Shown piece after piece: positions 34,583 to 46,850 of a stretch of DNA of 64,000 nt (within the stretch, counting starts at the first letter, position 1; each line of letters opens with the position of its first letter). Source of the DNA: Balanoglossus misakiensis (taxonomy: Eukaryota; Hemichordata). Where the stretch lies: the NCBI GenBank assembly GCA_040954595.2, contig CM082595.2, positions 10,292,001 to 10,356,000 on the forward strand, written 5' to 3'. The notes under the pieces were generated by a model. It did no database searches. It was not told the DNA's origin and worked only from the letters and a program-made list of their open reading frames with translations. The translations under genes and the position numbers were made by a program.

Positions 34583-35582
34583 GTCCTGAGAAGTCGACCA
34601 GTATGAGAAGTCGGTATCGGCCAGTACGAGAAGTCGGCCTGTGGGAGAGAACCCTGGTACTTTGTGTTATATATAACTGTTTCACTACGAAATGTTTCCT
34701 TGATGTACAGGAGCTGAGATATTTGTACAAATAGCCGATGAATTTTAAAACTGTCTGTTCACTTTGCATGTACGTCACCGGGGTACGTCAACATCAGTCA
34801 CCTGCACTTCTTGCGCTGCGCCAGTAGTCTGTTCCTCGTCACGTTTGTTTGTTTGGTGTTGTCTCAAAGTATGAATATACACATACATCTTCTATGTATT
34901 TTAGTAGGCTTTGAAACAACTCCCTTTAAAGGGACAAAGTCTCTCTCTCGCTGCCCTTTTTCCATTAATAATATTTGATACAAGACACCATTTATGTATT
35001 CTAAATGTGGATATATAGTGAATCAACGTTCAACCACACACAACTTCAATACGACTTGTAGACACGAGAGTGAAAAACTTGCCAAAATGAATAATCGGTG
35101 TTTACCATTTATTCATTTTGGCGGGATTTTTACACTCATATCCTACAAACGGGATGGAATTTGTCTGTAGTTGAATGTGGATTCTCAATATATCCACATG
35201 TAGAATAATGTGAACGGTGTCTTGTATCAAACATAATTAATGGAAAAAGGTTCGCGAGGGAGAGACTTTGTCCCTTTAATCAGAAATGTCACAGGAATTT
35301 GGTGAACAACCTAAGCTCCTTACGCGGATACGGGGCTGGGGAACCGGTACGGATGCCAGACGCCATTATTTGAAATGACGCCATTGTGTTGTCAAGAATT
35401 TGGGAAATCCATCCAAATGAAAATATTTAGTGCAATTATATTTTATTAAGTGTTGTTATAAGTAATCTGGGTCATCACTGCACTATTCGGGTACAAGTTC
35501 AACAACTGGCTGACTTCTCGTACAGGCCGACTTCTCATACGCACGTACTGGCCGACTTCTAATCTGGCTGACTTCTCATGTA
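34583..35582. repeat. Opposed short arrays of a ~17-bp motif (unit 2)
   Basis: Three or so copies of a GAGAAGTCGGCCAGTA-type motif at 34591-34645 face inverted copies at 35508-35575. The same layout is in unit 3 (52636-52700, 53215-53295). It resembles a small fold-back element, but no clear ends or target duplication were found. The TTAA element sits between the arms in unit 2. Confidence 0.55.
34930..35275. mobile_element. 346-bp TTAA fold-back element, unit 2 only
   Basis: Ends AGGGACAAAGTCTCTC on both sides, and the arms pair over most of the length. TTAA at 34926-34929 and 35276-35279; unit 3 has the empty site near 52990. A diverged end of the same family lies at about 25280-25343. Confidence 0.85.
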
Positions 35583-35762
35583 TTCCTATACATTAGTGAA
35601 AATTGGGGAAACTGGTGTTTTCAGACAACTTATGAAGTCCCTTTCGCAATATTAACTCTAAAACAGCTGGTGATATTCCTTTTAAAATTTAACCAAATAA
35701 GCATACTTGAACTCTGTCATATCGGCAAAACACTCACTAAACAAGCTGCTGTTATTCTACAG

Positions 35763-35979
35763 ACATGACATGTGCTGATTGCGGTGTAGGTAACTACTGT
35801 CCAGATGGGTCAGACAGCCCCATTCCTTGTCCATCAAGTTATTATGCTGACACAGCCACAGAAGTATCCTGTACCCCTTGCGATCCAGGCTGTCAGTGTG
35901 CAGCAACATCACCCACTTGCCTGCACATCAAGAACCTACTCTCTGGGACCATCAACAACATGTACTCCCCTTCTACCAG
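35763..35979 (+). CDS. Unit 2 E7, GCC2/GCC3-like exon, open
   Basis: Reads MTCADCGVGNYCPDGSD, CPSSYYADTATEVSCTPC, CQCAATSP and on to the AG|GTTTGT donor without a stop. Cys-x2-Cys and GNYC/SSYYA spacing is that of the GCC2/GCC3 module found in large secreted or membrane proteins. It enters in phase 1 but leaves in phase 2, so it is the only open exon that is not symmetric; its proper downstream partner is not visible. Absent from units 1 and 3. Confidence 0.65.
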
Positions 35980-36801
35980 GTTTGTAGTCGTCTTAGTCGT
36001 AAAAACATATTTAAGGTGTTGCGCACCTCGAAATAAAGGGTCGTCTGATCATGTTAAAATTAATACTGATGATACTATGACTTCTAAACATTTAATCTAT
36101 GGAATAAAAATTGGGGGTCAACCATCTAGAGTTTTGAAAAAGCACCCTTTATCTAGCACCTCTTTCAGATTTTGCCAGGCTCATAGATTTTTGTAAAATG
36201 GCCTCAAAAATAAGAATTTTGGGAGGTTTGTCATATGTTTTCACCATTGTAGAATCTAAATGTCCTGAATTATTTTATTTTTAGCAATTTTGAGATTGCT
36301 TCATGTTCAGTATGATAATCGCATGTCAATACAACTGTTACATTAAAGGAAAAGTTCAAATCCGCCTAAAACCACATTGCATTGGTACCTAGTTAAGTTG
36401 TCCTCACTTCTGACGCAAAATTTTGATGTGCAATGCATGTGTCTGTGAAATTGACGAATAAAAAAATTGTATACCAGTGCAAAAATAAAAACTCCCTGTG
36501 CAGCCTTCTTGGCAACTGCATGCTGGGAAAAGTACTCGGATGATGACGAAAAAGTTTCGGGGTTCCGTGTAGTGCTACCCCGGAATACAATGTTGGGTGC
36601 AGACTCCAAAACTATGGAAAAGAGATGCAGAATGTCATGTGATATAGTAGTGAAAACAAATACACGTTGGTTCACGTATTTCAGCTCTCAGCAATCAGGG
36701 TGCATTGAAAGGCCTTGATTGGTGTGATATTCACAATTGATGATTATAAATCCTTACAGTTGTATACTGTTTTATTTTGTAAATATTGTGTACATTTGCA
36801 G

Positions 36802-36931
36802 CAATGAATCCGTGCGAACACAAACCTTAACCCATGCCGGAATGCTGGTACTTGCCAAGCAATCCAGGGATCTTATACAGGCGTCACATGTCAATGTGCT
36901 GGCTGCTACCTGGGCTTCACATGTGAAACAC
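36802..36931 (+). pseudogene. Unit 2 E8, same frameshift
   Basis: Same length and frame break as unit 1. In the EGF frame a Cys codon (TGT) at the extra-cysteine site reads TAT. Confidence 0.65.
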
Positions 36932-37167
36932 GTGAGTACAGTACTTTGTCATTTATTAAAAAATCTAAGTGCTGAGGTACATTGTAGTAATAATAGCAGG
37001 TGTAGTCATTATCATCATCATCATCATCATCATCTTTAAGTCAGTCATATGATCGGTAATAAAAACAGTAAAATCACCAGTATAAAAACATAACAGAGAA
37101 ATAATGAACGTGTACTGGTGTTACCATAGGTAAGTGTTGTATAAAATTTTGAATTCCTGTCTTCCAG

Positions 37168-37290
37168 TTCCTAATCCATGCTTTGCTAGTCCTTGTCTCA
37201 ATGGAGGAACCTGCCAACAACAGGCAAATTCTTGTACTGCCACCATTGGCATGTGCACAGAGTGTTACTAGGAAACCAGGTGTGAGACAA
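37168..37290 (+). pseudogene. Unit 2 E9, same stop
   Basis: Same TAG and same Cys-to-Gly change as unit 1, so both lesions are shared. Confidence 0.75.
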
Positions 37291-37386
37291 GTAAGTTTGA
37301 ATCTATAGCAGTTAATAATGATAATTATCATTTTTTTTTATTATGATTTAAACTTCACTGATGTTGTACAAACACAAAAATAGAAA

Positions 37387-37849
37387 TAATAATAATAATA
37401 ATAATAATAATTTATTTGTATAGCGTCAGTATCCACAAAAAATGTGATCAATGACGCTTAAAGCAAAAGTACAATACAACAACTGGCTAAAAAACAGATT
37501 TAAAAAGTAAAGTTTTAACATTTGATTTAAAAACAGATAAGTCTGGTGCCTGGCGAATGGTAAGTGGAAGATTATTCCAAAGAATTGGAGCAGCAACAGT
37601 AAAAGCACGATCACCATAACTCTTGGTGCGTGATCGAACAGGGCAGAGTTTGAACTGATCAGCTGACCTTAAATTGCGACACGGAACATATAGATTAGTC
37701 ATGCTAGAAAGATAGATTGGACCAAGTTTATGAATGGATTTAAAAATGAGAACTAACATCTTAAAAACAATACGCTCTGTAACAGATAGCCAGTGCAACT
37801 GATACAAAATTGGAGTGATGTGACAAGTGATTTTTGAACGAGTAACAAT
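37387..37849 (-). pseudogene. Unit 2 intronic LINE fragment with target duplication
   Basis: Same insertion as unit 1, between TAGAAA at 37381 and 37850. Unit 3 has one TAGAAA at 53540-53545 and no insert. Confidence 0.8.
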
Positions 37850-38078
37850 TAGAAAGGGACAGCAGCTTAGCTCTATTCCGTTTCCAAAGTGTTTGTTCTT
37901 TTAAACTACCTGTGCATTTTTTTATTTATTCTGATTATGCTAATATGCTAATTTGTCGGTTTGTCACATCACAATTTTTGTAGGAAACTCACCCCTGGGA
38001 ATTTTTTTCAGCCACTTACATACATTCATAATCACATGACATTGATGATCATGGAAAATTTGACCCTTTTCCTTGTAG

Positions 38079-38201
38079 GACTCAACCAGTGTCCACCAAA
38101 TCCGTGCCAGAATGGTGGCTTCTGTCAACCGGCTCGAAATTCCTGCTTTGATCTCACCTGCATATGTACTGGTTGCTACAAAGGTGATAGGTGTGAGATA
38201 T
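38079..38201 (+). CDS. Unit 2 E10, eight-cysteine EGF-like exon, open
   Basis: Same reading as unit 1; the donor is GTAAAT rather than GTAAGT. Confidence 0.75.
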
Positions 38202-38750
38202 GTAAATATACAGCGCAGTCTCTTTTACCTTTTGTCTCTGATGCATTCAAATACTGCATGTTTCCTGAGCATAGGTGTAGCCATCACCACAGCAGAGCTT
38301 GGAGCGTTCTTGACATCGAATGCAAGATTACACTCTTCCCAATCAAAATCACTTTCGTAGCGCATAATGTCTTGATTGTCTTAGTTCAAGAAACATTATG
38401 CGCGACTGGCCAATTTTACAGCCTTTTGTCAACACACATCCACTATGGAAATTCTCACTCCAGCCCAGATAGTGTAAATTTGCATATGAGTCTACAGGTA
38501 TGCTTGAAGTCAAGTCAAGCATTTGCAAGGAACCCTCCTCCAGTACACAAGTCATTGATTTCATGAAGGGAAGCCCTTGCCTCACAGTCACTGCCACATG
38601 ATCTATGGAGGTGTGAACAACTTGATACCAGCCTAATATAAGTTGTAGGCACAATCACTCCACACACCCTTGCCATAATTCTGCAAGGTTTTTGCCATAT
38701 CTGTAGAATGAGTAGCAAGGAATAAAATGGCGTCCTTTCTCAATTTCCAG

Positions 38751-38864
38751 TGCAAAACCCCTGTGATCCCAACCCATGTATGAATGGTGGATTTGCCAGC
38801 AAACATCGTGCAATTTCTATTCATGCCAGTGTGTGAACTCTTACACAGGTGACATCTGTCAAGC
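38751..38864 (+). pseudogene. Unit 2 E11, cut by the transposon and frameshifted
   Basis: As unit 1, plus a one-base loss in the T run after NGG (GGATTTGCC against GGATTTTGCC), private to this unit. The left target duplication has a point change (GTCAAGC). Confidence 0.75.
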
Positions 38865-38999
38865 CATAGACCCTAGAGAAAGAAGGACGAGCAACTGCGG
38901 CAAAGATCAAAGGGTTTGGGGATTATCTGTATGATGATGTTCTTTTGCATATAATTAACACCCAGGACAGTTGGACAATGACTTCCTTACTTCGGCACG
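38865..38999. mobile_element. Same E11 element, mostly deleted (unit 2)
   Basis: Only the first 135 bases remain. The deletion runs on through E12 to the sequence after it (equivalent to about 56010 in unit 3). Confidence 0.8.
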
Positions 39000-39285
39000 T
39001 TTTTCCCCCATCATACCAGTATATTTGTCATAGCTGGCAGCTATGAAATTACCTGTATATTTAGGATGTGACAAACCAAATAGGCACTTTCAGGAATTGA
39101 GTCTTTTTTCAATTACCAAAGTCCTAAACTCCCAAAAGTATAATAAGTAATTCTTATTGTTCAGTTATACATTTAGGAGGCTCAGTTAGGAGAACCCGAT
39201 AGAACCACAGCTGTAGGAATTAGGGAAATGGTCATACCCTAAAAACTTATGTCACTACTATTTTTTTTTCATGCCATTGAAACAG

Positions 39286-39402
39286 AACAAACACCATATA
39301 GGCCAAGTCCATCCCTGAACAATGGGCGGTGTACTCAGCTGTCGTGTACAACTTATGAGTGTACTTGTCCAGGATGTTTCACCGGCACACACTGCAGCCA
39401 GT
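39286..39402 (+). pseudogene. Unit 2 E13, open but two cysteines lost
   Basis: Frame is open, but Cys1 is Tyr (TAT) and Cys2 is Ser (TCC). Losing these would break two disulphides, so the module is unlikely to fold normally. Confidence 0.65.
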
Positions 39403-39793
39403 GTAAAACTCATTAAAACAAACATTTGTCATGCAGGAACTAACATTTACAATCATGTCTCAATACATTGTCTGTTGGTCATACTTTATATTTTCATCTT
39501 CAGCATCACACCTTGGGCCTTGGGAATCGTTCACCTCAAAAATGATGTACAACTGAAAGAAAACATGTTTATTTGAAGAAAAAAATGTTGATCGTTCATG
39601 AAAATTTTCCCTACACAAGATACATATACAGAGATTTTCATAGCCCCACAAGTGCGTCCCAGAATGAGCAAGTTGTTTTTAGAAGTGAAGTTCCGTTCAG
39701 TATTTACAGTAATGGTAATGATGATGTTTTTATCAAACAGATTTTGAAAGTAAATATTGCTGAGATAACATTAGGTTGCACTTTTTATTGCAG

Positions 39794-39916
39794 TCCAAGA
39801 TCCATGCCAGCGAAACAGCTGTCTCAACGGGGCTGTATGTAATGCAGTGGCCAACTCCTGCACGGCATATACCTGTGCCTGTACTGGTTGCTATGAGGGT
39901 AACTGTTGTGAAATAT
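39794..39916 (+). CDS. Unit 2 E14, EGF-like exon, open
   Basis: Same reading as unit 1, including the ninth cysteine. Confidence 0.75.
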
Positions 39917-40478
39917 GTAAGTTTCTGACGTACCGTAAATGACAATCTTTTGGGCACTTTCTCTTCATGGCAATTGAATTGTGTGGTAACTTCTCATTTC
40001 TAAAATTTCCACAAGAGAAAAGAAAGGAAAAGAAAACAGAAATTTCATTTGTATGTCCGTGCAATTTAGGATAGGCACGAACTTGTGAGGAAGTGTACGA
40101 AGCTGGATGTTTTCATCACTCAAATATACAAGAGTTGCCTCTTGAAGACTAGTGTCTGTAGAGATAATTGTGCATATGAGGTAATCTCTCCTAAGGTGGT
40201 GCACACATCTGAGTATTAAGTAAAAGAGACGTCCTTAATTATCCTTACTATTTGGCTTGAAAAATCAATCATACTAGGTGTTCTGATTAGAGAGGTGTCC
40301 ATAAAGACAGGTTTTACTGTATTACCCAAAATAGAGACATTGTCCCTTCATGCGTGTTCTGGGTATGGTTCCAGTATAATGCTTGTGTCAAAGGATTTTG
40401 TTGTGGTGCAGGAATCATCTTTGGTTGAGGTGTAGCCATCTGCATTTCATGTTTTTTAAACTATTTTTTTTCTGATAG

Positions 40479-40601
40479 TCATTAACCCATGTGATCAGAA
40501 TCCGTGTCAAAATGGAGGCTATTGTTCCCAAACACCAAATTCTTATACTGACTACACCTGTTACTGCCAGTAGTGTTGGACTGGGGCCATCTGTGCCGTA
40601 G
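40479..40601 (+). pseudogene. Unit 2 E15, same stop
   Basis: Same TAG and same Cys-to-Tyr change as unit 1. Confidence 0.75.
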
Positions 40602-40994
40602 GTGTGTCGAATTACTGTTTTATGACACAGCGTGGTATATAAACCCTCATTTTTGGTATTCTCAATGTGATAGATGGACCCATACACCAATAAATGGGGT
40701 GGAAGCATTACTAAGTTTCATCCTTTCAAAATTTGCTGATGTAGGGTCAAAATTGAATGTGAGGTGCACGTTAAAAAGGAAAGCCTTCTGTATCATGTTG
40801 ATGGCACATTTTTTAATTTTTCAAGATTCTTACAGAAAAATCCTAGCAATAGCATCATTATGTTATTTTAAATGTACAGGTTTGAAACAAGGAATGAAGA
40901 CATTGCTCACATATTTAAACGAAATGAACATCACAAGTACATGTACAAGTTTTTGACAAGCAGGTAATTGATACTTTCATTTTTGTTTTGGCAG

Positions 40995-41114
40995 CCATTG
41001 ATCAGTTATACTCTATGCCTTGTCAAAATGGTGGCATTTGCGTTGCGCGAGACGGCTGTTTCCTGTTTGACTGTATGTGTACCAAATGCTTCACTGGTGC
41101 CACATGTACAATGC
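40995..41114 (+). CDS. Unit 2 E16, EGF-like exon, open
   Basis: As unit 1 with Lys for Glu before the Gly-site cysteine. Confidence 0.7.
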
Positions 41115-41409
41115 GTAAGTACAAACCAATATTATTTTATTCAATGCAAAACACTTGTTATGTATTATATAATATAAGTACGGTACACATATTAAAGCCC
41201 TGGTAACTCAAACTTTGGGCTAGCTTAAAGTTATCACTATTTTTGTTTTCGGTTGCAACTGTGGTTTCTTGTCACACTCTAAAGGATTTCACAGCATTTG
41301 GTTTTTCAAAACAGCCGTTTGGTTGTTGTCATGTATACATGTACATGACTGTGGAGTGTAGTTTGTAGATTCTGTAATTTTGACAATATCTTGACTGAAC
41401 ATCCCACAG

Positions 41410-41532
41410 CTGTCAACCAGTGTCAACCCATCCAGTGTCAGAATGGTGGAAACTGTGTGCTGACGCCCAATTGGTGTACTGAATTCACATGCTCCTGTAC
41501 AAGCTGTTACTCCGGCGATTTATGTCAGACAT
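41410..41532 (+). CDS. Unit 2 E17, eight-cysteine EGF-like exon, open
   Basis: AVNQCQPIQCQNGGNCVLT then WCTEFTCSCTSCYSGDLCQT, all eight cysteines present, phase 1-1, donor GTGAGT. Missing from unit 1. Confidence 0.75.
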
Positions 41533-41916
41533 GTGAGTGATTTTAAATTTCAGATGAAGAGGAACATAATAACATAACACATAATCGGCTTGCAGTTGGT
41601 TTCTTCCAACCTGTATCAAACAGTGAATAACGACACAATTTTGGGGAAATTTATTAAGAATGTGTGTGCCATAAAAGGGGATTGTGTATTTGACCAAACA
41701 ACAACCTGCACCGTATGGTACACTAAGACACTATTACACCTGTGTCAAAATTTCATTACGTTTCTTTTGTTGAACATGGAAGAAATTTGTCACAGTGATG
41801 TTCTGTTGACCAACTGAGATTTTTACCACTCAACCCTGACTGCACAAATCTGTTTAAAGTATATGTAGTAAATATTAACTGTACACAATTTATATCACTT
41901 TCTCTTCTGTGCACAG

Positions 41917-42033
41917 ATTTGAATCCGTGTCAGCCCAACCCTTGTCTAAACAGTGGATTCTGCCAGCAAGTGTCCTGCACCGAGTTCAGATGCCAGAGTT
42001 CGCGCTGTTTCATCGGAACCACGTGCGCTGAAC
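41917..42033 (+). CDS. Unit 2 E18, EGF-like exon, open, Cys5 missing
   Basis: 117 bases. DLNPCQPNPCLNSGFCQQV then SCTEFRCQSSRCFIGTTCAE; Ser replaces Cys5. Confidence 0.7.
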
Positions 42034-42255
42034 GTAAGCAAACCAGTGCCAGATTTGCCGCACAAAGTAGAAATCGCTGGGCTTTGTCATTGATATTGTC
42101 TCAATAAAGTTGCCTGTGATTGTGCAGCTAACCAAGAGACTTATATGCACTACCGTAGCCATGATGTATACTTTCATTGACTCAAATGCTCATCAGAGTA
42201 GATGTTGCTATTTTTCCAACCGTAAATTGAAACATCAGAAAGTTATGACATCAAC

Positions 42256-42287
42256 TACCCCCACCCCCACCCCACCCCACCCCCAAC
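42256..42287. repeat. C-rich run between E18 and E19
   Basis: CCCCCA/CCCCA repeats; the minus strand could form a G-quadruplex. Present identically in unit 3 (59276-59307). Confidence 0.6.
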
Positions 42288-42481
42288 TAGTAAATATTAT
42301 AAGATGTTGTAATTATGATAAAGATGGTAGCACCAAGCTTGGATCAAGTGGTCTTCATTATCCTTCACACATGAACATGATCACACGGATGTGCAATCTT
42401 CTGACAGTCTGCTACAGATTTCACTTCCCACTCAAGTGTGTAAGACCCTAATGTGATACTTTTCATTTCTCTCACCCTTAG

Positions 42482-42604
42482 CGATCAACCATTGTCTTCT
42501 AAACCCATGTCTGAATAACGGAGTGTATCAGCCACTTCAAGGCTCCTGCTCAATCTACACCTGCAACTGTCCAACCTGCTACACTGGGCAAACATGTGTT
42601 ACAT
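42482..42604 (+). CDS. Unit 2 E19, EGF-like exon, open, Cys3 missing
   Basis: AINHCLLNPCLNNGVYQPL then SCSIYTCNCPTCYTGQTCVT; Tyr replaces Cys3. Last exon of the unit before the repeat-rich spacer. Confidence 0.7.
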
Positions 42605-42639
42605 GTAAGTCACAAGTTTTTAGGTCCCATTGGTATGTA

Positions 42640-43606
42640 CCATGGAACCTTATGGGATTGGTTACGTCTGTATGTATGGATGGATGGATGGATGTATGTC
42701 TGTATGTCCGTCCACATCAAAAACTTGAAAACCGCAGCGCGTATGACCTCGATATTTGGCGTGTAGATGCAGGCAGGGCTGTAGATGGGAGTTTGTTCAA
42801 ATGAAGATGTCATTGCCAAAAATATGCAAATTAGCTGGGAAAATGTGAAATTGGTCAAAACTCAAAAACTGGACAACCACTGGTCATATTGATTTGAAAA
42901 TTGGTATGCATGTACCTTATATCAACCTCATACAATCCTGTATGTTTTGAGCTAATATTATCGATTTCCTATTTTTTTTGCATTTTTTTGTGTTTTTCCA
43001 TGTTATTGGTAAAAAGTCTTTGAAATTTAGTATGAAGCCTCCTAATGTTGTCAAAGAACCATAGTTTTGTTCAAATTGTTGCAAAATTTGCATATCTATA
43101 ATTTTGAGCAATATTTGCCATTTTTGGTCAAAAAATGTTTTTCTTTAAAACCTCATGCCAGATTGCTTTGCAATTTGGTAGGCATGTTCGTAGGGGTAAC
43201 CTAAATAATATGTTGTAAAAAAAAAGAGATATTTGCATAAATGTGTTATCGGGGAAACTTTTGCAATTTTTGTCAAAAATTGTTTTCTCTGAAACCACTT
43301 GTCCTATTGCATTGAACTTAGGCAGCATGTTCCTTGTAGTGATTGAAGTAAGATATTGTACAATTTTGGTGATATTTGTGTTTTTGCCACTTTTGAACAA
43401 ATATTTTCTGTGAAACTGCTTGTTGGATTGCTTTGAAATTAGTTTTTTCTCTGATTGCTTTGAAATTTAGGATATAATTTCATAACACATACCTGTATAT
43501 GTGCAACTTTTATTCAATTCTGAGATCAGAAAGATTAAATATTTAGCGAGTTTTTTTGGTAAGTTTCTTAGTTTTTGGTTAGCAAATCTTTTCCTAAACA
43601 AATTGT
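42640..43606. repeat. Degenerate ~130-145-bp tandem repeat spacer (unit 2)
   Basis: Starts with a (GGAT)n-type microsatellite at 42677-42695, then related segments near 42906, 43035, 43180, 43325 and 43440. No coding. Confidence 0.55.
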
Positions 43607-44532
43607 CCAGTTGTTTTTAAAGTTACTATTTACAAGGAGTTGTTACCTCGAACAAAGACATGTTTACATAACTTAAATAGGCCAGCTGTTACAGAGACCA
43701 CCAGCTATCAAATTTTAATTACCAATGGCAGGTCAGTGTGTGTCTGTTCCAGGGCTGACTGAAAGAAGTTGCTTCGCATATGTGTTTGTACAGACAATTT
43801 TTGGTCATTTTTTTTTCTAGCACCACTTGTAAGACTGCCTTGACACATGACAGTTTATTGGGCATGTTCCTTGTTAATGTTTTTACATTCCATATTTCTA
43901 TGTGGTCAGATCATATCTGCTTGCAAATGTCACCTGTAATTTTTATTCTGGTGTGTCACTGTTTCCGCATAATCCTCAAATGTCATCAGATCTCCGAATG
44001 TGATGAAAACAGTGTGTTTTGAGTGTTTTTTAAATGACCTTTTGGGTTAAAAGTGGCAAAAATGGCAATTTTGTCTTGAAAGGGGTCAATAAGACTGACT
44101 TTTTTGGAATCAGCACCATTTTTTACATTGAATGGACTAGTCTGCTCAAACTTTCCTTACCAACAATTCTGTTTAATCTTCTGTAACATGTATACTAGTA
44201 TACATGTAGCTGCCTGATAGTTTGCCCTGTGTGTGTAATTGCTGAGTGACATAGCGCATTCTGTGATTGGTGCAGTCACGTAACCACCAATAAGATCGCT
44301 TGTTATAAGGAGAACTGCACGACCTTTAACCGCATTAGCATACCTGATTTTTAGGGCTCGATATTACCTCTGAGGACGCAATATTTAAGTTGAAGTTTTT
44401 TTCTTTTATCATATTAGAGCAAGAAGACTTGTTTTTATGTAAAAGAAATAGACCCTAATATACAGAGTGCGTTTTGAAACGATAGGCAGGTCCGGCCCAT
44501 AGCCTAATTCTTCATTTTTCTGTCATGCATAG

Positions 44533-44648
44533 GAATTGATCAGTGCTAACAACCCATGTCAAAATGGCAGCACTTGCTAACCCTAACCTCGTGTGGGGCA
44601 TTGACGTGCACCTGCCAAGGATGCTATACTGGGAGCGCTGTGAAAATT
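44533..44648 (+). pseudogene. Unit 3 E0, EGF-like exon, frameshifted
   Basis: Same length and frame breaks as units 1, 2 and 4. The acceptor is preceded by CATAG rather than CGTAG. Confidence 0.6.
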
Positions 44649-45041
44649 GTCAGTCAGTTTCTTTTGTCAAATTAATCAATATGTGTGGGACTGCTATACA
44701 TGTATATAAAACAGAATACTGCGATGGAAAATTCTATAACTTAATGTTTCACTGGATATATGACTTAAAGTTAGCAGGATGCAGTGAATTCAACAGAAAG
44801 TGTGATTTCCTCTTGTGTGAGCTCTGTGCGACTGTGCCAATGAAAATCTCACCACAAACAAAAATGACAGGTATACACTGTATATTAGCAGCTTTGTCTT
44901 TGTAATAGCCATAGTGTTTTGAAGTTGAAAACTTGCAAAGTGTGCAGTTTTATTCACACTACAAAGGAAACATTGTTGAAACGGATTATCTGTGTACATT
45001 GTCAAACTGTACACTTGTCGTGAGATTTATTCTCAATTATA

Positions 45042-46120
45042 TTATATCATGCTACCGTCCGCAATTCTGATTGGACGAGAGCTAAATCCAGCGATGCTAA
45101 AATACTCAATAATGCACTGCTGGCAGTGGTAAAACAGGCTTTCTGTTTGCCACATGGGTTTGTTCTTTAGGTTGTTGTATGTGTTTACACTCATCATGTT
45201 TATTGTAGAACCAGGGTTGATCAGTGAGGCAACTGCTGTTTGTTCTATCTGCACTGTTACTTGAGGCCTCCTGCCATTTGATTGTTGTACAGTGAAGCAG
45301 TATTCATCTCCCGAGCTGTCTTCCACTTTATGCACAGCTTTGACAGTTTCATCCTTGTCTACCCTATTTGCCTTGCCTTTTGATCGGTAGCATTTGGCAA
45401 AATGGTTAGGTTTGCCACACTTCCTGCATGACTTGCCTTTAGCTGGACATACTGAGTCATGTGGATAGGTGCCACCACAATAATAACAAGTGGACGGTCC
45501 TTTCGCTGGCTGCTGATGAGCTCTCTTTTTTTTTTTTGGTTTCGGGCGTTGATGGCGCTGTTTTCTGACCGCATTCACAGATGCCGTGTCTGCACCATTA
45601 TTATGGGGTTTCTCCTCAATCCCACTAGCCTGAACCTCTGATACCTCAAATGAACGGGCTGTACTCAGTAGATTCTCTAGTGTCGTCTCCTCCCAAAGAG
45701 CACGACGTCTGAGACGGGCTGATGTGAATCCTCGTATGATTTGTGATTTGACCTCTTGATCCTTATTGGTGAAGTCACATATGTTTCTGCTAGGCGTTGC
45801 AAACAAGTGTGATAGGCATCAATCGATTCGCGGTTGTTTTGTATGGTGTCTCTGAAGATGAATCGTTCGTATTCAATGTTCCGTTTGGGTGAGAAGTACG
45901 ACGTAAGCTTTAATTTGGCTGTTTCACAGCTCGTTCCTGTATCTGGTAGAGTATCAAAGAAGTCGGAAACTTCCTCACCTGCCCAGTGCAATAGCAGTGC
46001 ACGTTGTCGCTTGTCATCTGTAATGTTGAATGCGACAAATGCGTTTTCTACTCTAACCATGTACTTTTTCCATCTCGTACTGGTGGTTGTCGGGTCTGAA
46101 TGAACAGGAAAACTCGGCAT
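45042..46120 (-). pseudogene. Unit 3 gag-protease remnant
   Basis: Same layout and frameshift as unit 2. The protease motif has decayed further to Asn-Pro-Gly-Ser, and the basic linker has a run of T on the plus strand (lysines on the minus strand) at about 45530. Confidence 0.8.
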
Positions 46121-46164
46121 TGACGGCTAGCTGATTCTCCATGTTCTCCGTCCTCGTCGCCAAA

Positions 46165-46335
46165 TATAGAATCGTGGGTGGGCAATAATGACAACATGAG
46201 ACACCAAGTCCGGCATGTAAGAGTGAGAGTGCCTAGCCTCATTCACGCACTTTATTCATAATGACCCGAATGTTGCATTACGTCATTTTACAGAATGTAT
46301 AAAGTATAGATGCTCACTAGTGTTTGGACACTACA
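46165..46335 (-). repeat. Unit 3 putative LTR of the gag-pro remnant
   Basis: Same block and same position relative to gag as in unit 2. Confidence 0.4.
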
Positions 46336-46518
46336 ATATACATGTGACTGCAGTGTCTTTCCAATCATGAATTTGCAAGGTGTCCTTCGGAGAAAATCTT
46401 CTGATTCTCTTTTCTGATTTGCTTTGCATATTTAACTTAATGATCTCATTTGTTGGAATTCCCTGTCTCAAATTTTTGATGATCAGTCTCTGCCCCATTG
46501 CTCATCGTCCCAACTTTC

Positions 46519-46850
46519 TGATGATATATGGATGATAGATGGGATCAAATCTTTGGTCGTGTATTTGCTACAAATGGTAGGTATTGGTTCGTGATTGAGT
46601 CTTTGTGTTGTATATTTGGGGTGGCAGTGGTATGAGTTTGGATTTATGCCAATCTTTAAGTTAAGTGTTATTTGGGTTGCCGTTGAGCATTGATGGCTTG
46701 ATAAGTGGGGCTAGGGTCAATTTTGATTGGGTTTGGATTGTTTGGGCTATGATAGGTTGGGTGATGGCTAGGATTTGTGGTGGGTATATGGTGTGGTGTA
46801 AGAGATGGAGGCATTATGGGGTCTGGTGAGGTTTTTGTGAAGGAGGCCAT
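46519..46850. other. Unit 3 novel segment replacing E1 and the LINE 3' end
   Basis: Unit 3 departs from units 1 and 2 at about 46519 and joins the LINE at about 46850. The minus strand has a 63-codon Pro/His/Ser-rich open stretch (46857-46668) starting MASFTK; its origin is not recognised. The same segment is in unit 4 at about 63553-63890. Confidence 0.5.

Larger units (their letters stand above)
21204..43606 (+). repeat. Tandem unit 2 of the EGF/GCC2 exon array
   Basis: The most complete unit: E0, E1, E3-E11 and E13-E19 are present, and only E12 is deleted (junction near 39000). It carries private insertions at 24306-25078, 26487-27329, 32660-33392 and 34930-35275, each with a target-site duplication. 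It is 22,403 bases long against 21,203 for unit 1 and 17,032 for unit 3. Confidence 0.9.

Noticed and set aside
42110-42451. 113-codon frame with a Pro/Thr-Pro run between E18 and E19
   Set aside because: The run is the C-rich repeat, and the frame lies in an intron without module similarity.
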